From Clostridia bacterium (GTDB taxonomy: Bacteria > Bacillota_A > Clostridia > Oscillospirales > CAG-272), in NCBI GenBank assembly GCA_017453335.1, contig JAFTKI010000030.1:1-11786 (forward strand): a stretch of 11,786 nt of DNA, read 5' to 3'. The number at the start of each line of letters is the position of its first letter. The stretch's first letter is position 1. A model generated the notes under the pieces. The model was not told where the DNA came from. It searched no databases and saw nothing but the letters and a program-made list of their open reading frames with translations. The position numbers and the translations under genes were made by a program. Positions 1 to 6,949 of the stretch are shown in pieces.

Positions 1-368
1 ACAACATCGGTGCACTGCTCCGTGGTATTGCTAAGGACGAGATCGAAAGTGGACAGGTTCTGGCTAAGCCCGGCTCCGTTCATCCTCACACCAAGTTCGT
101 AGGACACGTTTACGTTCTGACCGAGAAGGAAGGCGGCCGTAAGAAGCCCTTCTTCGCTGGTTACAGACCTCAGTTCTACTTCAGAACTACCGACGTTACC
201 GGTGTTATCGAGCTTCCCGAGGGCGTTGAGATGTGCCGCCCCGGCGATAACGTTGATATGACCGTTGAGTTGATCACCCCCATCGCTTGCGAAGAGGGTC
301 TGCGTTTCGCTATCCGTGAGGGTGGTAGAACCGTTGGTTCCGGTGTCGTATCCAACATCCTTGCTTAA
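1..368 (+). CDS. tuf: Elongation factor Tu, C-terminal part (5' truncated by window edge)
   Basis: This is the last 121 or so residues of EF-Tu, the GTPase that delivers aminoacyl-tRNA to the ribosome in the cytoplasm. The reading frame begins at base 3 and ends with TAA at 366-368. The visible part covers domains 2 (end) and 3. Typical stretches are [20 protein letters not shown], the [18 protein letters not shown] turn, [18 protein letters not shown] and the C-terminal [19 protein letters not shown]. The GTPase domain lies outside the window. Codon use is biased toward C-ending codons such as GGC, ACC and CTG, as expected for a very highly expressed gene. A strong terminator follows 32 bases later, so tuf is the last gene of its transcript. 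Confidence 0.97.
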   Translation, partial: NIGALLRGIAKDEIESGQVLAKPGSVHPHTKFVGHVYVLTEKEGGRKKPFFAGYRPQFYFRTTDVTGVIELPEGVEMCRPGDNVDMTVELITPIACEEGLRFAIREGGRTVGSGVVSNILA

Positions 369-400
369 TTTGCATTGATGCGTAAATAACGATAAGATTT

Positions 401-438
401 GGGGAGAAAACCGAATAGGTTTTCTCCCCCGATTTTTT
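401..438 (+). terminator. Rho-independent terminator of tuf
   Basis: A perfect 12-bp stem (401-412 with 418-429), a 5-base loop GAATA and a downstream T6 run at 433-438. It ends the tuf transcript. Confidence 0.93.
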
Positions 439-467
439 GAACCGACCAAGCGAAAATATCATATCAT
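437..467 (+). promoter_or_regulatory. Possible sigma-A promoter for the riboswitch-ribU transcript
   Basis: TTGAAC at 437-442 and TATCAT at 462-467 with a 19-base spacer, longer than ideal. A transcript starting near 474 would include the complete FMN aptamer. The match is weak, and the upstream box overlaps the tuf terminator tail. The location is inferred mainly because a riboswitch needs a promoter here. Confidence 0.35.
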
Positions 468-480
468 AAAAGTAAATACG

Positions 481-658
481 AAATTTTCTTTGGGGATTGG
501 TGAAATTCCATACCGGCAGTGTTGAAACGGCTGATCACGGCTCGTTTTGAAGTCTGCGAACGCATAAAAATGCGCCGATCGGGTGAGACTCCCGAACCGA
601 CGGTTGATAGATCAAGCGGTTCTTGATCTATGAAAGTCCGGATGGGAAAAGGAGATTT
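481..658 (+). promoter_or_regulatory. FMN riboswitch (RFN element)
   Basis: The conserved RFN blocks appear in order: GGGGATTGGTGAAATTCC (492-509), ACCGGCAGT (512-520), AGTCTGCGAACGC (551-563), the GATCGGGTGAGACTCCCGAACC arm with ACCGACGGT (596-604), and AAAGTCCGGATGGGAAAAGGAG (633-654). A closing helix P1 of about 10 bp can form between 481-490 and 649-658. The extra arm at 606-630 contains GATAGATCAAG and CTTGATCTAT, which pair. FMN binding stabilises P1. Its 3' strand, GGAGA at 651-655, is also the sequence that can pair with the expression platform at 678-682, which gives a clear switching mechanism. The element lies directly upstream of ribU, the expected target. Confidence 0.95.
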
Positions 659-677
659 GCGCGCTGCTTGCCGCCTG

Positions 678-706
678 TCTCCCGTATCTGAGAAGGGAGA
701 TTTTTT
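678..706 (+). promoter_or_regulatory. Expression platform: hairpin that hides the ribU Shine-Dalgarno and resembles a terminator
   Basis: TCTCCC (678-683) pairs with GGGAGA (695-700) and is followed by T6 (701-706) immediately before the ribU ATG. The 3' strand of the hairpin contains the ribU ribosome binding site GGGAG. The competing partner of TCTCC is GGAGA at 651-655 in the P1 helix of the FMN aptamer. When FMN is bound, P1 takes GGAGA, the hairpin forms, and ribU is shut off by SD masking, early termination or both. Without FMN, GGAGA can pair with TCTCC and free the SD. Pairings are read from the sequence; the mechanism is inferred from known FMN riboswitches. Confidence 0.75.
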
Positions 707-1387
707 ATGTCTTATACCAAGAAACCGATCAATAAGATCAAAAAAATGACCGCCGTTGCAATGTTTTGCGCTCTGGCGTATGCTTGTACCTGCCTGATCA
801 AGGTGCCTGTGATGTTTCTTACCTTGGATATCAAGGATTCCTTGATCATTTTATGCTCGCTTTTGTTTGGCCCGTTTGCGGGGCTGTTTATCGCAATTGC
901 CGTGCCGCTCTTGGAGTTCATCACGGTCAGCGATACGGGTATTTACGGGTTGATCATGAATCTGTTGTCCTCGATCACGTTTTCGATGGTCACGGGAATG
1001 ATCTACCGCTACAAAAAATCGCTCATGGGAGCCATTGTCGGTCTTTTGTCGGGTGTGTTTGCCGTAACCGCGGTGATGATGCTTGCCAATCTTGTGGTGA
1101 CACCGCACTTCATGGGAACCACGATGGATGCCGTAGCCTCCATGATCCCAACCATCCTGCTGCCGTTCAATCTGACTAAAGCACTTTTGAACGCGGCGAT
1201 CGTACTGCTTTTGTATAAGCCGCTTTCCACGGTACTCAAGCGGATCGGATTTTTGGAATCCGCTCCCAAAGCAGACTCCGATACGGCAAAAAAGAAAAAG
1301 AGTGTTCTGCGGTCTGTGCTGATTTCCGTGATTGCCGTTGCGATCATTGCAGGCTCGCTTGCGATCATTCTGTTTGTGTTGCAATAA
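707..1387 (+). CDS. ribU: Riboflavin ECF transporter substrate-binding (S) component RibU
   Basis: A 226-residue integral membrane protein that binds riboflavin and works with the shared EcfAA'T energising module, which is not in this window. Hydrophobic segments are visible at about 14-32, 43-66, 78-100, 106-132 and 143-171. Family-like stretches are the FLTLDIKDSLIIL region (37-49), GPFAGLFIAIAVPLLEFIT (55-73) and LPFNLTKALLN (152-162). The FMN riboswitch directly upstream independently supports the assignment. The ATG at 707 is set by SD GGGAG with 7-base spacing. The C-terminus is unusual: after a charged linker (about 184-199, with KKKK) there is one more strong hydrophobic helix at 201-225, beyond the roughly 190-residue, six-helix core usual in the family. 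The transcript ends at the hairpin at 1404-1449. Confidence 0.92.
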   Translation: MSYTKKPINKIKKMTAVAMFCALAYACTCLIKVPVMFLTLDIKDSLIILCSLLFGPFAGLFIAIAVPLLEFITVSDTGIYGLIMNLLSSITFSMVTGMIYRYKKSLMGAIVGLLSGVFAVTAVMMLANLVVTPHFMGTTMDAVASMIPTILLPFNLTKALLNAAIVLLLYKPLSTVLKRIGFLESAPKADSDTAKKKKSVLRSVLISVIAVAIIAGSLAIILFVLQ

Positions 1388-1403
1388 ATTTTTTACATCA
1401 TAA

Positions 1404-1457
1404 AGCCCCTGTTGTCCTCCGCAGAGCTGCGGAACAGACGACAGGGGCTATTTTTTA
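1404..1457 (+). terminator. Terminator of ribU, between convergent genes
   Basis: AGCCCCTGT (1404-1412) pairs with ACAGGGGCT (1441-1449), and an inner hairpin CCGCAG/CTGCGG (1419-1424 with 1427-1432) extends the structure. It is followed by TATTTTTTAT on the plus strand. It lies between convergent ribU and the minus-strand propeller gene. The minus-strand exit has no T run, so it should work mainly for ribU, with at best a weak stop for the opposite gene. Confidence 0.85.
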
Positions 1458-1465
1458 TGGAAACG

Positions 1466-2647
1466 TTAGTTGGTATAGGCTGAAAGATCAAATCTTGCCA
1501 AACGAATGTGGCGCCTTTCGACGGTGTACGACATGGCAAACGAATCGCCCAGCCGCTCGATGAAGGGATAGAAGCAGGATCCGTGCATATCTGCCAGCAG
1601 GATCGGCGTGCTGCCCGCGATATTGGTCTGATTGATGCGGATCACGCCGATATGCTCGCGGTCGATCGGCGCGTGGAACAGATACAGCTCGCCCTCGTGA
1701 AGAATGAAATCCGAACGCGATTGGCAATCGTCTACCAAAGCAGGAGTTTCCCACTCGTCGGTGTCGATGTGATACACGGTGAGGAACCCGTAGGGCGTCG
1801 TGTCCTGCTGACGCACGAAATAGTAGATCTTATCCCCAAGGACATAGGTGGCGTTTTCCCACTTGGAAAGATTGGGGAAGGCGGGCTGGGAAACGTATTC
1901 CCAAGTGATAAAGTCGCGGCTTTTGATGATCATGTTGAGGTCGCCGCTGTATGCGCCCGTGTAGTAGTAGGTCACGCCGTTTTCTTCACGCGTAGTGAAC
2001 TTTTGCATCATGCCGATGTCGCTGTACATCTTTTTGCAGCCTATGCCGTTCTCGGCAAGCGCCGCTTGGATGCCCGTGGTGCTGAAATCATTGACCGTAT
2101 TGCCGATCTGCAGGCGGTTGACGCCGATCTCACCAAGCGTTTTGGTGACAAGATCAAATCGGCGAAAGAGGCGATAGTAATTGTCGCCCACCTGCGCTGT
2201 CCAAAGGATCATAAGCGTATGATCGTCGGCTTTTGCGAAGATGGTGTCGTAAACGCGGTTAACGGGAAGCCCCGAGCAGGTGTCGCCCACCGATTGAATG
2301 TCCAAAAAGACCTTTTGATCGGGACATTCGATCGGGCAATAGGAAAGACGCGCGGTTTGGTGCTTGGAGTCCTCCTCGCCTGTGTGCGTGTTTGCGTAGT
2401 AGGTCATGTACACAAAACCATCGATCAGGGCAAATGTGGAAACGTGTACCATGCGGTCGCCTTCCTTCTCAAAATCCGAGAAATGACGCTCTGCAATCTC
2501 ACGGGAGAATTGCTCTCCCTTATGCAGGACCGCTTCCGTACATGAGGAATAGGAGATGATTCCCGCAGGCTGTGTAATTTCAACGCCGTCGATTACGGTC
2601 AAGGCTTTTTCGAAGGGGCAATCCTTGGAAAAAATCGAATTAGTCAT
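1466..2647 (-). CDS. Predicted beta-propeller protein, sialidase/glycosidase-like, function unknown
   Basis: A protein of 393 residues starting MTNSIFSKD. The start at 2647 is preferred over one 45 bases upstream because it has SD AAAGGA and overlaps the stop of the YgjV gene by 8 bases, a typical translational coupling. There is no signal peptide or membrane helix, so it is probably cytoplasmic. Repeating beta-strand units with aromatic residues and turns (for example GFVYMTYY 77-84, GVTYYYTGAY 224-233, DKIYYFVRQ 272-280, GELYLFHAPI 319-328) suggest a five-bladed propeller. KSRDFITWE (242-250) resembles a degenerate Asp-box (SxDxGxTW) of sialidases and related GH32/GH43-type folds. I do not recognise a clear catalytic set, so a non-enzymatic carbohydrate-binding role is equally possible. 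The partner gene and divergent AraC regulator suggest an inducible carbohydrate-related role. Confidence 0.55.
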   Translation of the reverse strand: MTNSIFSKDCPFEKALTVIDGVEITQPAGIISYSSCTEAVLHKGEQFSREIAERHFSDFEKEGDRMVHVSTFALIDGFVYMTYYANTHTGEEDSKHQTARLSYCPIECPDQKVFLDIQSVGDTCSGLPVNRVYDTIFAKADDHTLMILWTAQVGDNYYRLFRRFDLVTKTLGEIGVNRLQIGNTVNDFSTTGIQAALAENGIGCKKMYSDIGMMQKFTTREENGVTYYYTGAYSGDLNMIIKSRDFITWEYVSQPAFPNLSKWENATYVLGDKIYYFVRQQDTTPYGFLTVYHIDTDEWETPALVDDCQSRSDFILHEGELYLFHAPIDREHIGVIRINQTNIAGSTPILLADMHGSCFYPFIERLGDSFAMSYTVERRHIRLARFDLSAYTN

Positions 2648-3149
2648 GGTTCTTTTTCCTTTCTTTGAGAAACGAGATGATGATAGAAACAATGGCGATG
2701 CTTTCGTTCACGATCCCAATGTGAGAACCAACGAAAATGTCGTAGATCAAAAAGGTCAGTGACACGGGGATCAAGATCAGCTTGGTCAGGCGGGGCTTTC
2801 TCAGCCAGAGCGAGATCGTTACAAAGGTGGATGCCGCAATGGGCAGGATATTGATGGGAGAGCGAAAGGTGAGTGCGCCGATTCCCCAGTTGATGAGGAT
2901 GAACAGAACGGGAGCAATAGGGTGGCTTGCCCATTTTTTTCGGTCCCTTTGCACGAAGGTCAGCTCACGGAAGATGCCCACGAAATTAGGAACGATCCCG
3001 CCGTATGCGCCAAGGCAGAAGTAGTGAACGCTCCATGCCACGTCGGCGCAGAGCTTGCAAAGGATCAGCTTTTTGCGATCCTTTTGCTGATAGATGCAAA
3101 AAAGAGCGATCATGGCGCAAATTCCAAAGATCTGTGCGATGATAAACAT
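2640..3149 (-). CDS. YgjV-family inner membrane protein
   Basis: A 169-residue hydrophobic protein with about six membrane segments, near residues 2-20, 32-56, 77-95, 98-116, 121-139 and 145-161. The pattern of a short N-terminal helix, a QQKDRKKLILCKLCADVAWS loop and an HYFCLGAYGGIVPNFVGIFR stretch fits the bacterial inner membrane protein family containing E. coli YgjV, whose biochemical role is not established. SD AAGGA lies 7 bases before the ATG at 3147-3149. It is the first gene of a two-gene operon: its stop codon overlaps the next gene's start (ATGACTAA). A near-consensus promoter sits about 35 bases upstream, and the gene is divergent from an AraC-type regulator. Confidence 0.75.
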   Translation of the reverse strand: MFIIAQIFGICAMIALFCIYQQKDRKKLILCKLCADVAWSVHYFCLGAYGGIVPNFVGIFRELTFVQRDRKKWASHPIAPVLFILINWGIGALTFRSPINILPIAASTFVTISLWLRKPRLTKLILIPVSLTFLIYDIFVGSHIGIVNESIAIVSIIISFLKERKKNHD

Positions 3150-3188
3150 AAATATATCCTTGACTTTCTGAGTGTTTTTCTATATACT

Positions 3189-3216
3189 ATTATATAGACA
3201 TTTTATTGCTTTTCAA
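3189..3216 (-). promoter_or_regulatory. Sigma-A promoter for the YgjV-propeller operon
   Basis: On the minus strand, TTGAAA (3211-3216) and a perfect TATAAT (3189-3194) are separated by 16 bases. Transcription would start near 3182, giving a leader of about 33 nt. The -35 box overlaps the -35 of the divergent AraC promoter candidate, so the two directions may compete. Confidence 0.75.
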
Positions 3217-3235
3217 GGTCGTATCTTGATATAAA
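3206..3235 (+). promoter_or_regulatory. Candidate promoter for the AraC-family gene
   Basis: TTGCTT (3206-3211) and TATAAA (3230-3235) with an 18-base spacer. It is weaker than the opposing promoter and shares the base at 3211 with the opposing -35 box. Placement between divergent genes supports it, but the boxes are imperfect. Confidence 0.4.
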
Positions 3236-3264
3236 ATAACACAATATTGACTTTTGGGTGGGGT

Positions 3265-4071
3265 ATGATTACAAACAGATATGAGGAATACGTGCGCTTT
3301 TCGGACGGGGTGCCGTTTTTGCTTCACGATCGGCTTTTTCGTGATGCGCAAACGGTGCGGCATGAGGCGAATTGGCATGAGAATCTGGAGCTGCAGCTTT
3401 GCGAGGACGGCAAGGGATCGGTGCTTTTGGACGGTCGGCGTATTGCGTTTGAAAAAGGCGATCTTGCGGCAGTCAATTCGGGGGTGATCCATCTGACCGA
3501 ACCCAACGCTTCCTTGGTTTATTCCTGCATCATTTTTGAAAGCGAATTTTGCCGACGTGCGGGGATCGATATCGGGAGTTTGTGCTTTGAATCGCATTTT
3601 CGAAGCGATCGGATCACAGCGCTTTTTGCAAGGATCCGCGAGGTGTACGGGGATCCAAGCGCAGTCTGCCGTACGGCACGCTTGCAGGCGTTGGCGCTGG
3701 AGATGTTGATTGAACTGAGAGAAACACACGTCAAGGCGGTTGATGTGCCGCCTGTTGACGGAGCATACCGAACCGTGAAAAACGCGATTTCGTATATACG
3801 GTCGCATTTTTCCGAGAAGATCTCGTTGGATTCGGTGGCGCGTGGGATCTACGTCAATAAATACGTGCTGTCGCGGCAGTTTAAGGCGGCAACCAAGCAG
3901 ACCGTGGTGGAATATATCAATGCGTACCGCTGTACCCGCGCGGCACAGCTTTTGGAGAGCGGGGCTACGGTTGGTGAGGCGGCAGCCGCTTGCGGGTATT
4001 CCAATCTGTCCTTTTTTGCCAAGACCTTTCGGGAATACATGGGACGGTTGCCAAAAGATTGGAAAAGATAA
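3265..4071 (+). CDS. AraC-family transcriptional regulator with cupin sensor domain
   Basis: A 268-residue DNA-binding regulator. The N-terminal part (about 32-80) is a cupin fold typical of sugar-responsive AraC proteins: RHEANWHENLELQLCEDGKG, then LDGRRIAFEKGDLAAVNSGV and HLTE. The C-terminal 100 residues hold the paired helix-turn-helix domain. The first HTH is at about 185-206 (ISLDSVARGIYVNKYVLSRQFK) and the second at about 234-257, with the family signature AAAACGYSNLSFFAKTFREYMGRLPKDWK (239-267). ATG at 3265 is preferred: the in-frame TTG at 3247 has no SD, while a G-rich stretch (3256-3263) lies just before the ATG. That stretch is very close, so the start is only moderately sure. The gene is divergent from the YgjV-propeller operon, its most probable target. 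No convincing terminator follows it. Confidence 0.9.
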   Translation: MITNRYEEYVRFSDGVPFLLHDRLFRDAQTVRHEANWHENLELQLCEDGKGSVLLDGRRIAFEKGDLAAVNSGVIHLTEPNASLVYSCIIFESEFCRRAGIDIGSLCFESHFRSDRITALFARIREVYGDPSAVCRTARLQALALEMLIELRETHVKAVDVPPVDGAYRTVKNAISYIRSHFSEKISLDSVARGIYVNKYVLSRQFKAATKQTVVEYINAYRCTRAAQLLESGATVGEAAAACGYSNLSFFAKTFREYMGRLPKDWKR

Positions 4072-4129
4072 CAATTTTTCACCTTTTTTCTTCTTTATTG
4101 ACAAAATCAAGCGTTTTTGCAAAAAAGTG

Positions 4130-4158
4130 TAGACAAAAATGAAAAAGTATGGTATGAT
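4130..4158 (+). promoter_or_regulatory. Sigma-A promoter of fhs
   Basis: TAGACA (4130-4135), a 17-base spacer and TATGAT (4153-4158), with TGG just before the -10 box (extended -10 like). Transcription would start near 4165, giving a leader of about 44 nt. The SD GAGAGGA is at 4192-4198. Confidence 0.8.
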
Positions 4159-4208
4159 AAACGTATCGGGAATACCCAAAATTTATTTTTTGAGAGGAAC
4201 GAATCGCT

Positions 4209-5879
4209 ATGATGACTGATATTGAAATTGCCCAGTCGGTGGAAATGAAGCCGATCACCGAAATTGCAAAGGTGGCAGGCGTTGATGATAGGTATCTGGA
4301 GCAATACGGCAAGTATAAGGCAAAGATTGACTATAACCTGCTCAAGGAAAGCCCCCGTAAGGATGGCAAGCTGATTCTGGTGACTGCGATCACGCCCACT
4401 CCCGCAGGTGAGGGTAAGACCACTACAACCATCGGTCTTGCAGACGGCATGAAGCTCATTGGCAAAAACGTGGTAGTTGCACTGCGTGAGCCTTCTCTCG
4501 GTCCCGTATTTGGTATCAAGGGCGGTGCCGCAGGCGGCGGCTGGGCGCAGGTGGTTCCGATGGAGGATATCAACCTGCATTTCACAGGTGACTTCCATGC
4601 AATCGGCGCGGCAAACAACCTTCTGGCGGCAATGCTGGACAACCATATCTATCAGGGCAATGCTCTGAATATCGATCCCCGACGCATCACTTGGAAGCGT
4701 TGCGTGGATATGAACGACCGTCAGCTTCGTTTTGTAACCGATGGCTTGGGCGGACGCGTGAACGGTGTTCCGCGTGAGGACGGCTACGATATCACGGTGG
4801 CTTCCGAGATCATGGCGGTATTCTGCCTTGCAAGCTCGATCACCGATCTCAAGGAAAGACTTTCCCGCATCGTTGTGGCTTACACCTACGATGAAAAGCC
4901 CGTTACGGCAGGTCAGCTTGGTGCGGTTGGCGCAATGGCGGCTCTGCTCAAGGACGCATTGAAGCCCAATCTGGTACAGACCTTGGAGGGAACCCCCGCA
5001 TTTGTACATGGCGGTCCCTTTGCAAATATCGCGCACGGCTGTAACTCTGTGATCGCAACGCGCATGGCAATGAAGCTGGGCGACTATGCGGTTACCGAGG
5101 CGGGATTCGGTGCTGATCTGGGTGCGGAGAAGTTCCTGGATATCAAGTGCCGTATGGCAGGCGTGACTCCCTCGGCTGTTGTAATCGTTGCAACGGTTCG
5201 CGCGCTGAAGATGCACGGCGGCGTACCCAAGACCGAGCTTGGAACCGAAAATCTTGAGGCGCTGGGTAAAGGACTTCCCAACCTGTTGCGTCACGTTTCC
5301 AATATCAAGAACGTATACAAGCTGCCCGCAGTGGTAGCGGTCAACCGTTTCCCCACCGATACCGATGCCGAGATCGATGAGATCATTCGCCGTTGCCGTG
5401 AGCTGGGCGTAAACGTGGTTCTGTCCACCGTTTGGGCAGAAGGCGGCAAGGGCGGCGAGGCTCTGGCACGCGAGGTGGTACGTCTTTGCGAGGAAGAGAA
5501 GGGTGACTTCACCTATTCCTACGAGCTGGACGGAAGCATTGAGGATAAGATCGAGGCAATTGTGAAAAAGATCTACGGCGGTGCGGGTGTGACCTTTGCA
5601 CCGATCGCCAAGAAGCAGATCGCACAGTTGACCGAGAACGGCTTTGCAAATTGCCCTGTATGTATGGCAAAAACGCAGTACAGCTTTTCGGATGACGCCA
5701 CCAAGCTGGGTGCTCCCGAGGGCTTTACGGTAACGGTACGCAACGTGAAGATCAGCGCGGATGCAGGCTTTGTGGTTGCTCTCACGGGCGATATCATGAC
5801 CATGCCGGGACTTCCCAAGGTTCCCGCGGCAGAGAAGATCGACGTGGACGAGAACGGTAAGATCACGGGATTGTTCTGA
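4209..5879 (+). CDS. fhs: Formate-tetrahydrofolate ligase (10-formyl-THF synthetase)
   Basis: A 556-residue cytoplasmic enzyme that makes 10-formyl-tetrahydrofolate from formate, THF and ATP. It feeds purine and formyl-Met-tRNA synthesis, and in acetogens the methyl branch of the Wood-Ljungdahl pathway. The length is exactly that of the family. Signature features are the nucleotide-binding loop [19 protein letters not shown] (62-80), [19 protein letters not shown] (about 93-111), then [20 protein letters not shown] and the C-terminal [20 protein letters not shown]. The N-terminus ([21 protein letters not shown]) also matches clostridial homologues. The start has two adjacent ATGs; 4209 has better SD spacing (10 bases). 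It has its own promoter and terminator, so it is monocistronic. No other folate or acetyl-CoA pathway gene is nearby, so acetogenesis cannot be inferred. Confidence 0.98.
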   Translation: MMTDIEIAQSVEMKPITEIAKVAGVDDRYLEQYGKYKAKIDYNLLKESPRKDGKLILVTAITPTPAGEGKTTTTIGLADGMKLIGKNVVVALREPSLGPVFGIKGGAAGGGWAQVVPMEDINLHFTGDFHAIGAANNLLAAMLDNHIYQGNALNIDPRRITWKRCVDMNDRQLRFVTDGLGGRVNGVPREDGYDITVASEIMAVFCLASSITDLKERLSRIVVAYTYDEKPVTAGQLGAVGAMAALLKDALKPNLVQTLEGTPAFVHGGPFANIAHGCNSVIATRMAMKLGDYAVTEAGFGADLGAEKFLDIKCRMAGVTPSAVVIVATVRALKMHGGVPKTELGTENLEALGKGLPNLLRHVSNIKNVYKLPAVVAVNRFPTDTDAEIDEIIRRCRELGVNVVLSTVWAEGGKGGEALAREVVRLCEEEKGDFTYSYELDGSIEDKIEAIVKKIYGGAGVTFAPIAKKQIAQLTENGFANCPVCMAKTQYSFSDDATKLGAPEGFTVTVRNVKISADAGFVVALTGDIMTMPGLPKVPAAEKIDVDENGKITGLF

Positions 5880-5891
5880 TCCCATAAACGA

Positions 5892-5930
5892 AAAGAGACC
5901 AAGTCAAGCGACTTGGTCTCTTTGTTTGTC
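5892..5930 (+). terminator. Bidirectional terminator between fhs and the convergent lipoprotein operon
   Basis: A perfect 14-bp stem (5892-5905 with 5910-5923) with the tetraloop AAGC, ending in TTTGTTTG on the plus strand and TTTTCGTTT on the minus strand. Both convergent transcripts can end here. Confidence 0.92.
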
Positions 5931-5959
5931 AAGAAGTTTTGATCAAACTTTTTGATATT

Positions 5960-6934
5960 TTATGCATCTGTTTTATCGTTTGCCTGTTTGTGCCGGGCGG
6001 CATTCTTGGCTTTCTGCTTTTTCACGATGGTCACAGGAATTATCCAGGCGGCGTTTGCAATCAACAGGAAAATGATCACGCCGGGAAAGTTTTCGGCAAG
6101 GAAAACGGCAAAGCTTTGTGTGCCTTCCACAAAACTCGTCCAGCCCTCCGAAAACGCCGCCGACATACGAGAACCAAAGCTGTTGTCCTCGGCGGTGCTT
6201 GTGTAGTTCAACACCTCGGTGATCGAAAGATTGACGGTGGAGTAGGCGATCTTGCTATCGTAGCGGTTGAGCTGTCCTTGATAAACAGCAATCTGCTGTG
6301 TGACCTCGGAAAGCCGTTGCTTTACGGTCAGCCACAGGTTGTAATCCTTGGTGGTTTCGGGAGAATCGAGAATTTCCAAGAGGGAATCGCGCTCTACCTG
6401 CAATTCCTCCAGACGCGCTTCGATTGAATAGTAGTTCTCGCTAACATCCTCAACGGTCGAGCTGTTCGAGGTCACATGCAGGCTGTTTCCAAGCGAGGAC
6501 ACGAACGCATCTGCCGCCTCGGCAGGGATGCGCAGGGTATAGTTTGCTCGGCGGATATAGGCTTGATTTTTTCCCGAAAGACTTTGGTTGGTGGTGTTGG
6601 AGCTTTCCACATAACCCTCGTGTTCCGTGACCAAAGTAGTCAGCGATGCGATCGCGGTATCGAAATCGGTGGTCTCGGCAGAGAGCGTAAAGGTTTTGAT
6701 CACCTTTGTTCCCGCCTTACCCGTCATATCGGGGAGGGAGAGTGAGGAATCGGTCAGGCCGGGATCGGAAGGTGCTGTGGAGCTGTTCATGCTTTCTCCC
6801 GTATCGCCTCCGTAGCCGCCTACACTGCCGTCGGCAGCGGTTTCCTTGCCGCCTCCGCAGGAGGTCAGCAGGGAAAGAGTGAGCAAAAGGATCAGAACAA
6901 GGGAAATGATCGAGAGTTGTTTACGGTTTTTCAT
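5960..6934 (-). CDS. DUF4349-type lipoprotein, last gene of the ECF operon
   Basis: A 324-residue envelope protein. A signal peptide (1-25) ends in the lipobox LTSC with Cys26 as the lipidated residue. A low-complexity Gly/Ser/Thr/Asp linker follows (27-75). Residues about 77-240 resemble the DUF4349 domain: a TFTLSAETTDFDTAIASLTTLVTEHEGYVESS strand-helix unit, then RRANYTLRIPAEAADAFVSSL. A predicted coiled coil lies near 168-225 (IEARLEELQVERDSLLEIL) before the AYSTVNLSITE strand. A C-terminal membrane helix (about 284-304) is followed by a basic tail KKQKAKNAARHK, so the protein is held by both a lipid and a helix. SD AAAGGAG sits 7 bases before the ATG, and the gap to the VWA gene is only 15 bases. 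The biochemical function of DUF4349 is not known. Confidence 0.85.
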   Translation of the reverse strand: MKNRKQLSIISLVLILLLTLSLLTSCGGGKETAADGSVGGYGGDTGESMNSSTAPSDPGLTDSSLSLPDMTGKAGTKVIKTFTLSAETTDFDTAIASLTTLVTEHEGYVESSNTTNQSLSGKNQAYIRRANYTLRIPAEAADAFVSSLGNSLHVTSNSSTVEDVSENYYSIEARLEELQVERDSLLEILDSPETTKDYNLWLTVKQRLSEVTQQIAVYQGQLNRYDSKIAYSTVNLSITEVLNYTSTAEDNSFGSRMSAAFSEGWTSFVEGTQSFAVFLAENFPGVIIFLLIANAAWIIPVTIVKKQKAKNAARHKQANDKTDA

Positions 6935-6949
6935 GGGATACTCCTTTCA

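Noticed and set aside
1508..2545. A 345-residue plus-strand frame opposite the propeller gene
   Set aside because: It has no SD and no family resemblance. The minus-strand frame has an SD, translational coupling with YgjV and regular propeller strands.
3247..3264. TTG at 3247 as the AraC gene start
   Set aside because: It has no SD and adds only six residues. The ATG at 3265 has a G-rich stretch before it and gives a normal family length.
4098..4126. TTGACA at 4098-4103 as an fhs promoter
   Set aside because: There is no -10 box at the right spacing (A-run only). The TAGACA-N17-TATGAT promoter downstream is better.
4111..4130. Terminator after the AraC gene from TTTTTGCAAAAA
   Set aside because: The palindrome has no usable loop, few GC pairs and no T tail. 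No terminator can be supported here.
3190..4179. A 329-residue minus-strand frame opposite the AraC gene
   Set aside because: The AraC HTH signature is unambiguous on the plus strand. The antisense product lacks any domain.
4107..5885. A 592-residue open frame on the minus strand opposite fhs
   Set aside because: It is a shadow of fhs, whose motifs and full family length are clear. The antisense product is Cys/His/Arg-rich with no recognisable domain or SD.
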